A stretch of 40,770 nt of DNA from the NCBI GenBank assembly GCA_964370735.1, contig CAYJLC010000017.1, positions 1 to 40,770 on the forward strand, written 5' to 3'. This document shows positions 1-7,681 of the stretch, piece after piece (the stretch's first letter is position 1; each line of letters opens with the position of its first letter). The notes under the pieces are model-generated. The model worked only from the letters and a program-made list of their open reading frames with translations, did not search any database and was not told the DNA's origin. This DNA is from CAYJLC01 sp964370735. GTDB lineage: Bacteria; Bacillota; Clostridia; Oscillospirales; Butyricicoccaceae. The position numbers and the translations under genes are program-made.

Positions 1-341
1 CTCATATCAGATGGGAAAAGAGGACGCATTGGTCTGTCGATTAAACGAGATGCTAGAGTTGCTTTTTCGCCAGCTCTGCCTTCACGTCTGTTAAAAGACC
101 CAGGAATTCTACCTACTGCGTACATTTTTTCTTCAAAATCAACTGAAAGTGGGAAGAAATCAATCCCATCTCTTGGTTTTTCGCTTGCAGTTGCAGTAAC
201 TAAAACATAAGTTTCTCCGTACTGAACTGTACAAGATCCGTTAGCTAAACCTGCGATTTTCCCTGTTTCGATAACAAGTGGACGGCCTGCAAGTTCAGTT
301 TCGTATCTTTTAAAATTATCAAATTTTACTAGATTTGCCAT
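1..341 (-). CDS. pnp: Polyribonucleotide nucleotidyltransferase (PNPase), N-terminal part only
   Basis: This is the first 113 codons of PNPase, the phosphorolytic 3'-5' exoribonuclease of RNA decay. The gene runs off the left edge, so the second RNase PH core, KH and S1 domains are not seen. The translation begins MANLVKFDNFKRYETELAGR and continues into the first RNase PH core with the family stretch RLIDRPMRPLFP near residue 100. The start at 341 is set by a GGAGG site about 9 bases upstream (350-354). It lies downstream of rpsO on the same strand, the usual rpsO-pnp order in bacteria. The 5' leader forms a large hairpin, annotated separately. Family identity is clear; only completeness is unknown. 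Confidence 0.95.
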   Translation of the reverse strand, partial: MANLVKFDNFKRYETELAGRPLVIETGKIAGLANGSCTVQYGETYVLVTATASEKPRDGIDFFPLSVDFEEKMYAVGRIPGSFNRREGRAGEKATLASRLIDRPMRPLFPSDM

Positions 342-370
342 TTTTAAATCCTCCATTTATTTTAGTAATC

Positions 371-447
371 GAGATATTTAACATAGCACTTGAAAACAGG
401 CATAAGTCTTAGTTAAACCCATTTTCAAACGCTAAATGCAATATCTC
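371..447 (-). promoter_or_regulatory. Large imperfect hairpin in the pnp leader
   Basis: Almost the whole rpsO-pnp spacer folds on itself. The outer arms GAGATATT (371-378) and AATATCTC (440-447) pair perfectly. Inside, 385-400 pairs with 418-433 in about 16 consecutive pairs, including TTGAAAA/TTTTCAA and some G-U wobbles. A symmetric internal loop separates the two helices. The structure ends about 16 bases upstream of the pnp ribosome binding site. In Escherichia coli the pnp leader hairpin is cut by RNase III and used for PNPase autoregulation; a similar role here is inference from position and shape. No promoter was recognised between rpsO and pnp, so pnp may depend on read-through from rpsO. 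Confidence 0.6.
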
Positions 448-459
448 AATCGTACAAAT

Positions 460-480
460 AGGGAAGCTAAAAGCCTCCCT
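460..480 (-). terminator. Weak intrinsic terminator after rpsO
   Basis: The arms AGGGAGGC and GCTTCCCT (minus strand) enclose the loop TTTTA, 7 bases after the rpsO stop codon. The following tract is ATTTGT rather than a clean U run, so partial termination with read-through into pnp is likely. Confidence 0.6.
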
Positions 481-486
481 AAATTA

Positions 487-753
487 TTATTTACGAATAC
501 CTAATTTAGCGATAATCGCACGATATCTTTCGATATCTTTCTTCATAAGATAGTTTAGTAAGCTACGACGTTTACCAACCATTTTTAATAAACCACGACG
601 AGAGTGGTTGTCTTTTTTGTGAACTTTTAAGTGTTCTGTTAGCTCGTTAATTCTAGCTGTTAAGATAGCGATTTGTACTTCTGGAGAACCAGTGTCAGTC
701 GCATGAGTTCTGTTAGCGTCGATAACTGCTGTTTTGTCGTCTTTTCTGATCAT
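487..753 (-). CDS. rpsO: 30S ribosomal protein S15
   Basis: S15 binds 16S rRNA early in assembly of the small-subunit platform. The 88-residue protein matches the family's length and carries the hallmarks DTGSPEVQIA (about residues 20-29) and the DNHSRRGLLKMVGKRR stretch that contacts rRNA. The start at 753 is chosen because AGAGGTG ends six bases upstream; an in-frame GTG at 762 is part of that Shine-Dalgarno and is not a start. It has its own sigma-A promoter and a leader of about 100 bases. S15 represses its own translation through leader structures in several bacteria; that this leader does so is possible but not shown. pnp follows downstream. Confidence 0.97.
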   Translation of the reverse strand: MIRKDDKTAVIDANRTHATDTGSPEVQIAILTARINELTEHLKVHKKDNHSRRGLLKMVGKRRSLLNYLMKKDIERYRAIIAKLGIRK

Positions 754-863
754 TTCTTTCACCTCTATAATTTTTTAGTGCCAATGCCTTGAATTAGGTT
801 TGGTGATGTTTTGCTTAACAAAACTTGTATCCCAAAACAAAGTCATTAGTACGTTACCGATAT

Positions 864-892
864 ATTTTACCACAAACTTTTATGTTTGTAAA
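864..892 (-). promoter_or_regulatory. Sigma-A promoter of rpsO, with an inverted repeat
   Basis: On the minus strand, -35 TTTACA (887-892) and -10 TAAAAT (864-869) are separated by exactly 17 bases. An inverted repeat, ACAAAC-6-GTTTGT (872-889), covers the -35 box and spacer and could bind a repressor, though A/T-rich repeats arise easily. The transcript would have a leader of about 100 bases containing GTTTTG/CAAAAC hairpin arms. Confidence 0.75.
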
Positions 893-931
893 GAACTTTT
901 TAAAATTTAATATTTATTTTCGTTATTGCCC

Positions 932-960
932 TTGAAATTATTCATATTATATGTTATACT
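932..960 (+). promoter_or_regulatory. Sigma-A promoter of purA
   Basis: TTGAAA (932-937), a 17-base spacer and TATACT (955-960) lie 46 bases before the purA start. The short leader holds no visible purine riboswitch or PurR-box pair. Confidence 0.85.
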
Positions 961-1006
961 ATTTAGGCTATTGCGATAAATTTTTTATATATAGAGGAGG
1001 CACAAT

Positions 1007-2278
1007 ATGCCTGGAAAAGTTATTTTAGGAGCACAATGGGGCGATGAAGGTAAAGGAAAATACATTGATATTTTAGCTGAAACCGCAGACGTAGTTGTTC
1101 GCTCGCAAGGTGGAAACAACGCAGGACATACTGTCGTTGCTAATGACAAAACTTACAAACTTCACGTTATTCCTTCTGGGATTTTATACGAAAATTGTGT
1201 AAACCTTATCGGACCTGGTGTTGTTGTCGATCCAAGAGTTGTTTTAAAAGAAATTAGCGGTTTAATCGCACAAGATGTTTCTGTTAAAAATTTATTTATC
1301 GACGCTAGATGCCACATCATCTTACCTTGGCATTTAGAGCTTGACGCTTTATCTGAAAAAGCAAGAGGTGCAGACGATATCGGTACAACTAAAAAAGGTA
1401 TCGGCCCTTGTTATATGGACAAGTCTGAGCGTATCGGTGTAAGACTTCACGACTTTATTGACGAAACTCGCTTCGAAGAAGTTTTAAAAGCTGCTTGTGA
1501 GCGTAAAAATAAAGTTATCACTGGAGTTTACGGTGGCGAAGCTATCGACATAAACGTTGTAATCGACGAATACCGTCCACTTGCTCGCGAAATCGCAAAA
1601 TATGTTAAAGATACATCTATTATATTATATGATGCAATTAAAGCAAATAAGAACGTTTTATTTGAAGGCGCGCAAGGAACTTTACTAGACCTTGATATGG
1701 GTACATATCCTTATGTAACCTCTTCTCACCCAGTTGCTGGTGGTTCTGCTATCGGTTCTGGCGTTGGTCCTACTGCAATAAACGAAGTTATGGGTGTTGC
1801 AAAATCTTACACAACTAGAGTTGGTAAAGGTCCGTTCCCAACAGAGCTTGAAGACGAAGTTGGTGATTTTATCAGAGAAAAAGGTTTCGAATTCGGTACT
1901 ACTACTGGAAGACCAAGAAGAACTGGTTGGTTCGATGCTGTAATTGCAAAATACTGCATTAGAGTAAACGGTTTAACTGAACTTGTTATCAATAAAATCG
2001 ACCCTCTTTGTGGCTTAGATAAACTAAAAGTTTGTGTAGCTTATGATTTCAAAGGCGAAAGAATTGACCACTTCCCTGCAAACTTTGCAGACTTAGATCA
2101 TTGCAAACCTATCTACGAAGAGTTTGATGGTTTTAGCGAAGACATCACAGGTTGCAAAACTTATGACGAACTTCCTAAAAACGTTAAAAACTATATCGAA
2201 GCTTTAGAAAAAATCTGTGATTGCCCAGTAAAAGTTATCGGCGTAGGCCCAGCTCGTGATCAAATCATTTATAGATAA
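1007..2278 (+). CDS. purA: Adenylosuccinate synthetase
   Basis: It joins IMP and aspartate using GTP, the first committed step from IMP to AMP, in the cytoplasm. The 423-residue length is typical. The N-terminal GTP-binding loop GDEGKGK is at about residues 12-18, followed by GGNNAGHT, which bears the catalytic His. TTKKGIGPCY and TTTGRPRRTGWFDA (IMP and GTP contacts) and a C-terminal NKIDPLCGL are all present. The start is fixed by AGAGGAGG at 993-1000. The gene is alone in its transcript: it has its own promoter and is closed by a strong terminator right after the stop codon. It is divergent from rpsO. Confidence 0.97.
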   Translation: MPGKVILGAQWGDEGKGKYIDILAETADVVVRSQGGNNAGHTVVANDKTYKLHVIPSGILYENCVNLIGPGVVVDPRVVLKEISGLIAQDVSVKNLFIDARCHIILPWHLELDALSEKARGADDIGTTKKGIGPCYMDKSERIGVRLHDFIDETRFEEVLKAACERKNKVITGVYGGEAIDINVVIDEYRPLAREIAKYVKDTSIILYDAIKANKNVLFEGAQGTLLDLDMGTYPYVTSSHPVAGGSAIGSGVGPTAINEVMGVAKSYTTRVGKGPFPTELEDEVGDFIREKGFEFGTTTGRPRRTGWFDAVIAKYCIRVNGLTELVINKIDPLCGLDKLKVCVAYDFKGERIDHFPANFADLDHCKPIYEEFDGFSEDITGCKTYDELPKNVKNYIEALEKICDCPVKVIGVGPARDQIIYR

Positions 2279-2283
2279 AATTT

Positions 2284-2312
2284 AAACGGAGCATTTTATG
2301 TTCCGTTTTTTA
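2284..2312 (+). terminator. Intrinsic terminator of purA
   Basis: Ten-base arms (2284-2293 and 2299-2308, one G-U pair) enclose TTTTA, with a T tract continuing to 2312. The ATG at 2298 sits in the loop, so it is unlikely to start the next gene. Confidence 0.9.
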
Positions 2313-2333
2313 ATTAAAGAAAGAAGAATAGAA

Positions 2334-3197
2334 TTGAAAGAAAAAATATACAAAGTCTTAGAAGAAACCGAACTTATGAAGTTTCTTCTTGAAAATATCA
2401 GTGGGAAATCAAGAAATAATATAAAATCTATGCTAACGCGTGGTGATATCGCTGTCAACGGAACAAAACGCACAAAATATGATTTTAAATTAAATATCGG
2501 CGACGCTGTTTCTATCGGTGGCATCAAAAAAGATAATAAAAGCATCAGTCCAAAAGTAGAAATTTTGCACGAAGACAAAGAGTTAATCGCCATATCAAAA
2601 CCGTCTGGACTACTATCAATTTCAACAGATAAAGTGAAAACTGACACTGCATATTATTATGTTAATGAGTATTTAAAGGCAAAAAAAGAAAAAGCTTTTA
2701 TCGTTCATAGATTAGACAGAGATACGTCTGGCGTTATGATTTTTGCTAAAAACCAAGAAATGAAGCTCGATTTGCAAAATAGTTGGAACGAAATCGTAAA
2801 ACATCGTGGTTACACAGCGCTTGTCGAAGGTAAAGTAGAAAAAAGTCACGAAATAATTACAACTTACCTAAAAGAAACAAGAACGCATTTTGTCTATTCG
2901 AGCAAAAAGGCAGGCGATGGCGACCAAGCAATCACTGAATACAATACAGTAAAGCAAAACGATGAGTTTTCTTTGCTTGATATATCAATCCACACAGGCA
3001 GAAAAAATCAAATCAGAGTGCATTTAAGCGAAATTGGGCACCCAATTTGTGGTGACAAAAAATACGGTGCAAATTCAAATCCATTAGGCAGACTTTGCCT
3101 ACATGCAGGGTCACTAAAATTTATAAACCCACACACAAAAGAACTTATGTCATTTACTGTCGCACATCCAAAAAGCTTTTCAAAATACGCAAAATAA
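2334..3197 (+). CDS. RluA-family rRNA/tRNA pseudouridine synthase
   Basis: It isomerises uridine to pseudouridine in structured RNA. A short S4-like RNA-binding region (LENISGKSRNNIKSMLTRG) comes first, then the RluA catalytic core with HRLDRDTSGVMIFAK, whose second Asp is the catalytic residue. GRKNQIRVHLSEIGHPICGD is the family's RNA-binding stretch. The frame is open from an ATG at 2298, but that codon lies in the loop of the purA terminator. I therefore prefer the TTG at 2334, preceded by a purine-rich stretch, giving 287 residues; the start remains uncertain. The target site (RluB/C/D type) cannot be told from sequence alone. Its own promoter was not recognised. Confidence 0.9.
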   Translation: MKEKIYKVLEETELMKFLLENISGKSRNNIKSMLTRGDIAVNGTKRTKYDFKLNIGDAVSIGGIKKDNKSISPKVEILHEDKELIAISKPSGLLSISTDKVKTDTAYYYVNEYLKAKKEKAFIVHRLDRDTSGVMIFAKNQEMKLDLQNSWNEIVKHRGYTALVEGKVEKSHEIITTYLKETRTHFVYSSKKAGDGDQAITEYNTVKQNDEFSLLDISIHTGRKNQIRVHLSEIGHPICGDKKYGANSNPLGRLCLHAGSLKFINPHTKELMSFTVAHPKSFSKYAK

Positions 3198-3210
3198 TAG
3201 TTTTACATGA

Positions 3211-3238
3211 AAAAAAGGACGCTCACGCGTCCTTTTTT
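3211..3238. terminator. Bidirectional intrinsic terminator
   Basis: A perfect 12-bp stem, AAAAAAGGACGC / GCGTCCTTTTTT with loop TCAC, lies between two convergent genes. It gives a U tract on either strand and overlaps the last codon of the leftward gene. Confidence 0.92.
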
Positions 3239-3485
3239 ATATTCCATAAATAACCTCTGCATACCCATATACAAGTGATATTGTAGTAAGTGCAAACAGA
3301 ATAGCATTATAATATTTTTTGTTAACAGCATTAACTATAACCGTTAATATTCCAACTAAAGTCATCAAAAAGAACATTAAAACACCCGTAAATCCTCCAA
3401 AAACAAACCAATGTTCAAAGAAAGTTATAACACCAAATACTAAAAATATGATGTTAAAAACTTGAATTGCTTTTTCGTTTTTCAT
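3237..3485 (-). CDS. Small integral membrane protein, unknown function
   Basis: This 82-residue protein is almost entirely hydrophobic, with about three membrane segments (near residues 8-26, 30-50 and 58-80) split by short polar turns such as NAVNKKYYN. The start at 3485 follows a strong AGGAGGT site seven bases upstream. I do not recognise the family. It lies downstream of the EamA transporter on the same strand and ends in the shared terminator at 3211-3238. Small size and multiple helices would also fit a holin, and it follows the phage-like operon with no terminator seen between, but nothing in the sequence supports that over an ordinary membrane protein. Confidence 0.7.
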   Translation of the reverse strand: MKNEKAIQVFNIIFLVFGVITFFEHWFVFGGFTGVLMFFLMTLVGILTVIVNAVNKKYYNAILFALTTISLVYGYAEVIYGI

Positions 3486-3596
3486 AAAATTACCTCCTAA
3501 ATACACTTCGATACTCTCATATTGTCCTTTTTATATAAATTGCGAACGCTTAATATATAGGTGTTTCTAGCAGGCTTATTACAAATCACTTCAATA

Positions 3597-4490
3597 TCAT
3601 ATATTATCTTTTTTCTCTTTTTTAGAAAAGTCTACCTCAGATAAAACTACCGATGTAATAATTATGATACCACCAAGAATAAGTCTATAAGTTACGCTGT
3701 CTAAGCCTAAAACAATTGCAAACAAGCTCCCAAAGAAACCCTCTAATGATAGTATAATCCCTGTTTTTGATGGAGATGTGTGTTGTTGCGCAGTTGTTTG
3801 CATATAATAGCATAAGCAACTCGAGAAAATAGCCAAATATAAAACTGGCGGAAACGCTTGTTTCATAATGACAAAATCAATAGCCGACCTATCGAATAAA
3901 AGCATGAAAATAAGTGCTAAAACACCCACCACAATCAATTGTAAAAACGTCATTTGTTTTGTATCCAAACCATTTGCATAAGTACCAAGAAATGCAATAT
4001 GAAGCGCAAAACAAATCGCCGACCCAAGAACTAACACATCACCTGCATTAAATGAAAAACCAGCACTTAAATCAAGTGTCAAGATTGAAATACCGACAAA
4101 ACAAGTAAATGCAAGAATAAAATACCTTGTTTTTGGATGCTCTTTTGTGATAATCCATACTATAAAAGGCACCATAACAACATTTGTTGATGTCAAAAAC
4201 GAGCTATTTGAAACAGTCGTCATAGATTGACCCAGTGTCTGCAAATAAAACCCACAAAAAAGAAGTGCCCCAGCAATAAACCCTACCATAAAAGTTTTTT
4301 TGTTAATTTTAAGTACGCTTTTAAAGGCGATTGCCCCCATAATAATCCCTGCTAGTAAAAATCTCATAGCAGTAATTAGTGATGCACTCGCGCCTGTTTG
4401 AAGTGCATACTCAGTGCCGATAAATCCAGTCCCCCAAATTATCGCGGTTAATACCAATATTAAATCGGCAACTTTTGAATTTTTTATCAT
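3597..4490 (-). CDS. EamA/DMT-family transporter
   Basis: This 297-residue protein has about ten hydrophobic segments in two repeated halves, as expected for drug/metabolite transporters of the EamA family, which export small metabolites or amino acids from the cytoplasm. The motif ADLILVLTAIIWGTGFIGTEYAL in segment 1 is typical (quoted here in part: LTAIIWGTGFIG). The substrate cannot be inferred. The start at 4490 is supported by AGGAG seven bases upstream; an upstream extension to 4550 is rejected because it would be read through the promoter. The promoter lies against the end of the phage-like operon, so the gene may also receive read-through from it. Confidence 0.88.
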   Translation of the reverse strand: MIKNSKVADLILVLTAIIWGTGFIGTEYALQTGASASLITAMRFLLAGIIMGAIAFKSVLKINKKTFMVGFIAGALLFCGFYLQTLGQSMTTVSNSSFLTSTNVVMVPFIVWIITKEHPKTRYFILAFTCFVGISILTLDLSAGFSFNAGDVLVLGSAICFALHIAFLGTYANGLDTKQMTFLQLIVVGVLALIFMLLFDRSAIDFVIMKQAFPPVLYLAIFSSCLCYYMQTTAQQHTSPSKTGIILSLEGFFGSLFAIVLGLDSVTYRLILGGIIIITSVVLSEVDFSKKEKKDNI

Positions 4491-4504
4491 TTTAAATCTC
4501 CTTT

Positions 4505-4547
4505 GACATACTCGTATAAGTATATCACCTTTGAAGACTTTTGTAAA
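4505..4547 (-). promoter_or_regulatory. Sigma-A promoter of the EamA gene with operator-like dyad
   Basis: On the minus strand, TTTACA (4542-4547), a 17-base spacer and TATACT (4519-4524) form a good promoter, starting right at the end of the baseplate J gene. A 22-bp interrupted dyad at 4505-4526 has arms GAyATACT and AGTATrTC and covers the -10 box. That placement suits a TetR- or MarR-type repressor; the regulator is unknown. Confidence 0.75.
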
Positions 4548-4549
4548 CA

Positions 4550-5593
4550 TTAATTTAACGACGTAATGCTTATGTTCCTAATTTTCGCTACTTCAAAATT
4601 ATCGATTTCCTTTGATAAAATAAAATTTGTATCAAAACCATTTACTCGAAGTTCCTTAACATCCAAAATTTTATCATCGGTGAAAATCTTTGCAAGCAAC
4701 TTTGCAATAGAAATCGTATCATCATAAAACTCAAGGCTGTCAATGTATTCATTAATTTTAGTTTTGACACTATTCGAAATAATTTCAAAACTGCCTTTGG
4801 TTTTCATTGCAAACGAAATATCTATATCAGCAAAATTATTTGTAGAAACACTAACATTATGACCGATAGGTGCAACACCAGCATTATCTTCATCGCCATT
4901 AAACATAACCAAACACTCATTAATAACATTATCTAAAACTGCGCTTTTATTTTCACCAGAAATAATTATGTGAACATTTCCAGCCATTGCCTTATCACCA
5001 GTAAAAATATATGCATACTTAACACTTGGAATAGAAAGCGTTTTTTCCCTATAATCCTCAACATTCCCACCATAAGGTTTCGTGTTAATCCTAGACAAAA
5101 TTCTCGCTCTAAAATCCTCATCACCTTCAATATCACTAGCTAAAATATAGTTTTCCATAATTTCAGCAGAAACTATACCTGTTAAATTCATAACTGATGA
5201 CAATTTCCCAGAAATATTATTATACTCTGTGCCAAATTCAGTAGCTTCAATCAAATAAACGCCTTCGCTTTGCTTTTCTAAAACCTGAAAAACATACTTA
5301 TCCACACTGAAATTCTCGCCTATAATTTCTTCTTCGCTAATAATATTTGCCTTTTTTATATTTTTAACCGCTTCTTTTCTTGTCATCGCAAAAGATTTAG
5401 AAATTCTGTCTAAATACTCACCAAAAGATGTTTCAATAAACGAAAGTTCCAACATATTTTGCATTTCAAAGTAAATATTCGAAATTTCAAAGCAAATAGG
5501 TGCCAAAACAGTGTAAATAAACCCTCCTTCGCGCGTGTCTAAGTCGGAAGGGCATTTTTCAAGGCACCTTGCCAAAATATTTTCATAAGTCAT
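4550..5593 (-). CDS. Baseplate J-like protein (XkdT/gp47 family)
   Basis: This is a wedge component of contractile-tail baseplates, linking the central hub to the periphery. The N-terminus, MTYENILARCLEKCP followed by a DTREGGFIYTVLAPICFEI stretch, is the usual start of PBSX XkdT-type baseplate J proteins, and NVEDYREKTLSIPSVKYAYI marks the middle of the family domain. At 347 residues it is close to family length, so it appears complete. It overlaps the preceding DUF2634 gene by four bases (ATGA-type coupling). It is the last gene of the operon; in PBSX relatives XkdU and tail-fibre genes follow, and they are absent here. Confidence 0.93.
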   Translation of the reverse strand: MTYENILARCLEKCPSDLDTREGGFIYTVLAPICFEISNIYFEMQNMLELSFIETSFGEYLDRISKSFAMTRKEAVKNIKKANIISEEEIIGENFSVDKYVFQVLEKQSEGVYLIEATEFGTEYNNISGKLSSVMNLTGIVSAEIMENYILASDIEGDEDFRARILSRINTKPYGGNVEDYREKTLSIPSVKYAYIFTGDKAMAGNVHIIISGENKSAVLDNVINECLVMFNGDEDNAGVAPIGHNVSVSTNNFADIDISFAMKTKGSFEIISNSVKTKINEYIDSLEFYDDTISIAKLLAKIFTDDKILDVKELRVNGFDTNFILSKEIDNFEVAKIRNISITSLN

Positions 5594-5922
5594 ATACTCA
5601 CCTCACTCGTAATCGTTCCCCAAATAGTATCCACCAAAAATGTAATAAACAGGCAATCCCCCTCGCTTTCAAAAGAAAAGCTATGAACATCGCTAATTCT
5701 GTCATCATATAAAAGCGCTTGTTTTATATAGTTTTGCGACTTTGCTTTAAGTTCATCTTTAGAGTTTGCATCGACATTCAAAAGCCCATTTCCAAAATTA
5801 AAACTATAAATAATATGCTCGCTTACGGCAGTTTCTAAAATATGATTAATTGACTGTTTTAGTGCATCTAAATCATAAATATACCCTGAAATCTTCCCCT
5901 TACTAGCAAAATAAGTTTTCAT
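5590..5922 (-). CDS. DUF2634 (XkdS/gp25-like) baseplate protein
   Basis: This 110-residue protein has the lysozyme-like gp25 fold signature of DUF2634 baseplate proteins: DLDALKQSINHILET (about residues 18-32), IYSFNFGNGL, then KQALLYDDRISDVHSFSFE near residue 75 and a closing FLVDTIWGTI. In contractile tails gp25 proteins nucleate the sheath at the baseplate. The start follows a GAG-rich ribosome site. It sits three bases after the DUF2577 gene and overlaps the baseplate J gene by four, in the standard XkdR-XkdS-XkdT order. Confidence 0.88.
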   Translation of the reverse strand: MKTYFASKGKISGYIYDLDALKQSINHILETAVSEHIIYSFNFGNGLLNVDANSKDELKAKSQNYIKQALLYDDRISDVHSFSFESEGDCLFITFLVDTIWGTITSEVSI

Positions 5923-5925
5923 ATA

Positions 5926-6171
5926 TCACTCTCCAATCTTATCAAATACAATAATTTCACCACCAACTCGAATGCAGAGTGCAAAAATTTTCATTAAAAC
6001 ATCAGGTATATAATAACTAAGTGCTACTTGGCAAAAAAACACATCATCAAAATCGAATAATTCATCAGAAATATTCACTTTTTTCTCCTCGTAATCAACT
6101 TCTCCAATAATAATTTGCATTTTATCTTGATTTCCGACTGAAATTTTTGAAATTAAATCATAAATCGCCAT
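5926..6171 (-). CDS. DUF2577 (XkdR-like) tail protein
   Basis: An 81-residue protein sits in the XkdR slot between hub and gp25-like genes. Its end, ALCIRVGGEIIVFDKIGE, resembles the beta-strand tail of DUF2577 proteins, which are OB-fold spike-associated baseplate parts. It is somewhat shorter than family members, and the N-terminal half is diverged, so assignment leans on position plus this C-terminal motif. AAAGGAG precedes the start. Confidence 0.75.
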   Translation of the reverse strand: MAIYDLISKISVGNQDKMQIIIGEVDYEEKKVNISDELFDFDDVFFCQVALSYYIPDVLMKIFALCIRVGGEIIVFDKIGE

Positions 6172-6173
6172 AA

Positions 6174-7094
6174 TTATTCTCCTTTGTATTCTAAAGTCAG
6201 TGTATAATATTTATTTTTATCATTAATTATTAAAATCGCCTCTGTAACCACATATAATTCGCCAGAAACTTTAAATACATCGCCTGATTTTATAACTTTT
6301 TCTGCAAAAACAATGATTTTTCTCACTTTTTTCTGCAACACACCCTCAGCTAAATGATTTTTAGCTATAAGCTTGCATTGTGATGGCGTGTAACTTTTAT
6401 TCACCTTTACAGACTTTGAAACGATGCCAAATTTCTTGATTAATTCATCATCTTTTTCAACATATTTTGCATAAATTCCATCAACCGTTAGCTGGTAAAC
6501 CTCAACATAATTTATCAAATCCTCGTTTGAAACTTCAAGGCTATCATCCATCAAAACATTGTCCGATATTTCAAAAATCTCACCACTATTTTCATATTTT
6601 TTAAGCACGATTTTATCAAATTCTTCACAAAAAACATATTCAATACCGGTCATGAGTTTAGTCTGTAAAAGTGCCTCTTCCAATATTTCAAAGCAAGATT
6701 TATTTTCGAAAAATAAATACGGAATTACATAAGAAGTATCCAAACTCTCTACTTTCAAGCCGAGTTTCGTTCCAATATCCGAAAAAATTTGACTTGCTTT
6801 TTTGTTTCTATAAACCCCTGTCATCTTTGATTTAAAATTTCTAAGTGTATCAAATGCCAGCATTTCAGCACCTTCTTTTGACTTCGAATATGAGTAAATT
6901 TTCCCTTTAAACTGACACACCCCATCAAAATAAATTTCAAGTGTGTCAGCTGTTGTAGGATAAATTTCTCGTGTAGAAACAGATAAAATAAGCGAAGATG
7001 CACGATTTTTCAGGTAATCAGAAATCCTAATAGATGTGACTTCAAGACTGTATTTCAAATCATTGAAATCAGTTAAAAATGCCTCTATTTTCAT
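6174..7094 (-). CDS. Tail hub protein (XkdQ/gpD-like)
   Basis: This 306-residue protein corresponds to PBSX XkdQ, the baseplate hub at the distal end of the tail tube. Family features visible are an early beta-rich region, the stretch TGVYRNKKASQIFSDIGTKL (about residues 92-111), ILEEALLQTKLMTG, and a late VIKSGDVFKVSGELYVVTEA segment. The length is near that of XkdQ (about 325). The stop codon is two bases before the next start, and its own start overlaps the LysM gene by four bases, so the three genes are translationally linked. Confidence 0.88.
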   Translation of the reverse strand: MKIEAFLTDFNDLKYSLEVTSIRISDYLKNRASSLILSVSTREIYPTTADTLEIYFDGVCQFKGKIYSYSKSKEGAEMLAFDTLRNFKSKMTGVYRNKKASQIFSDIGTKLGLKVESLDTSYVIPYLFFENKSCFEILEEALLQTKLMTGIEYVFCEEFDKIVLKKYENSGEIFEISDNVLMDDSLEVSNEDLINYVEVYQLTVDGIYAKYVEKDDELIKKFGIVSKSVKVNKSYTPSQCKLIAKNHLAEGVLQKKVRKIIVFAEKVIKSGDVFKVSGELYVVTEAILIINDKNKYYTLTLEYKGE

Positions 7095-7672
7095 ATATAA
7101 ATCACCTGTCCTGGGTAAATTAAGTTCGGATTTTTAATATTATTTGCAGTAGCAATCTCCATATATCGGTCACCACTACCCAAATATTTTTTCGAAATCG
7201 CATACAAAGTATCACCGCTTTGCACCGTATACGCCATTTTCACATTATTTGTTTCAGTTATCACCGTATTTTGACTATTTTTCAGCGAATTTGAGCTATT
7301 ATTCGACACAACTTTAAACTCGCTATCCCTATATTCAATAAGCTTAATAAAATATTCGATACAAAAAATATCCCCACCAGACTCTTTTGTAACAAAACTT
7401 TCCACCAAAACACTCGCCGATATATCAATATTCAAACCAGAAATCAACAGCCCTTGTGGTGTGCCGCTATCTATTATCTTACAGATTTTATCATAATTAT
7501 CGAAGTTATAGATATATCCTGAAAACTCAAAAACATCAAGCTTCGCCTTCGATGCATCAATCCCCTCGCTACCGTCAATTAACGTAAATTTTCTATGTGA
7601 AATCAGTTTACTTATGGTAAGTTCTGATTGATTTATCTCAAAATCAACATCTCCTAGTAAAATCTTTACCAA
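7091..7672 (-). CDS. LysM-domain tail protein (XkdP-like)
   Basis: In PBSX-type tails XkdP carries a C-terminal LysM and joins tail tube to hub; it may contact peptidoglycan. This 193-residue protein has an N-terminal tail domain and one LysM at about residues 146-193: YTVQSGDTLYAISKKYLGSG, then NPNLIYPGQVIYI. A Ser/Asn-rich linker (about 122-142) separates the two. The start is a TTG at 7672 with GGAGG seven bases ahead. It is the gene after the tape-measure slot, as in PBSX. Confidence 0.9.
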   Translation of the reverse strand: MVKILLGDVDFEINQSELTISKLISHRKFTLIDGSEGIDASKAKLDVFEFSGYIYNFDNYDKICKIIDSGTPQGLLISGLNIDISASVLVESFVTKESGGDIFCIEYFIKLIEYRDSEFKVVSNNSSNSLKNSQNTVITETNNVKMAYTVQSGDTLYAISKKYLGSGDRYMEIATANNIKNPNLIYPGQVIYI

Positions 7673-7681
7673 ATAAACCTC

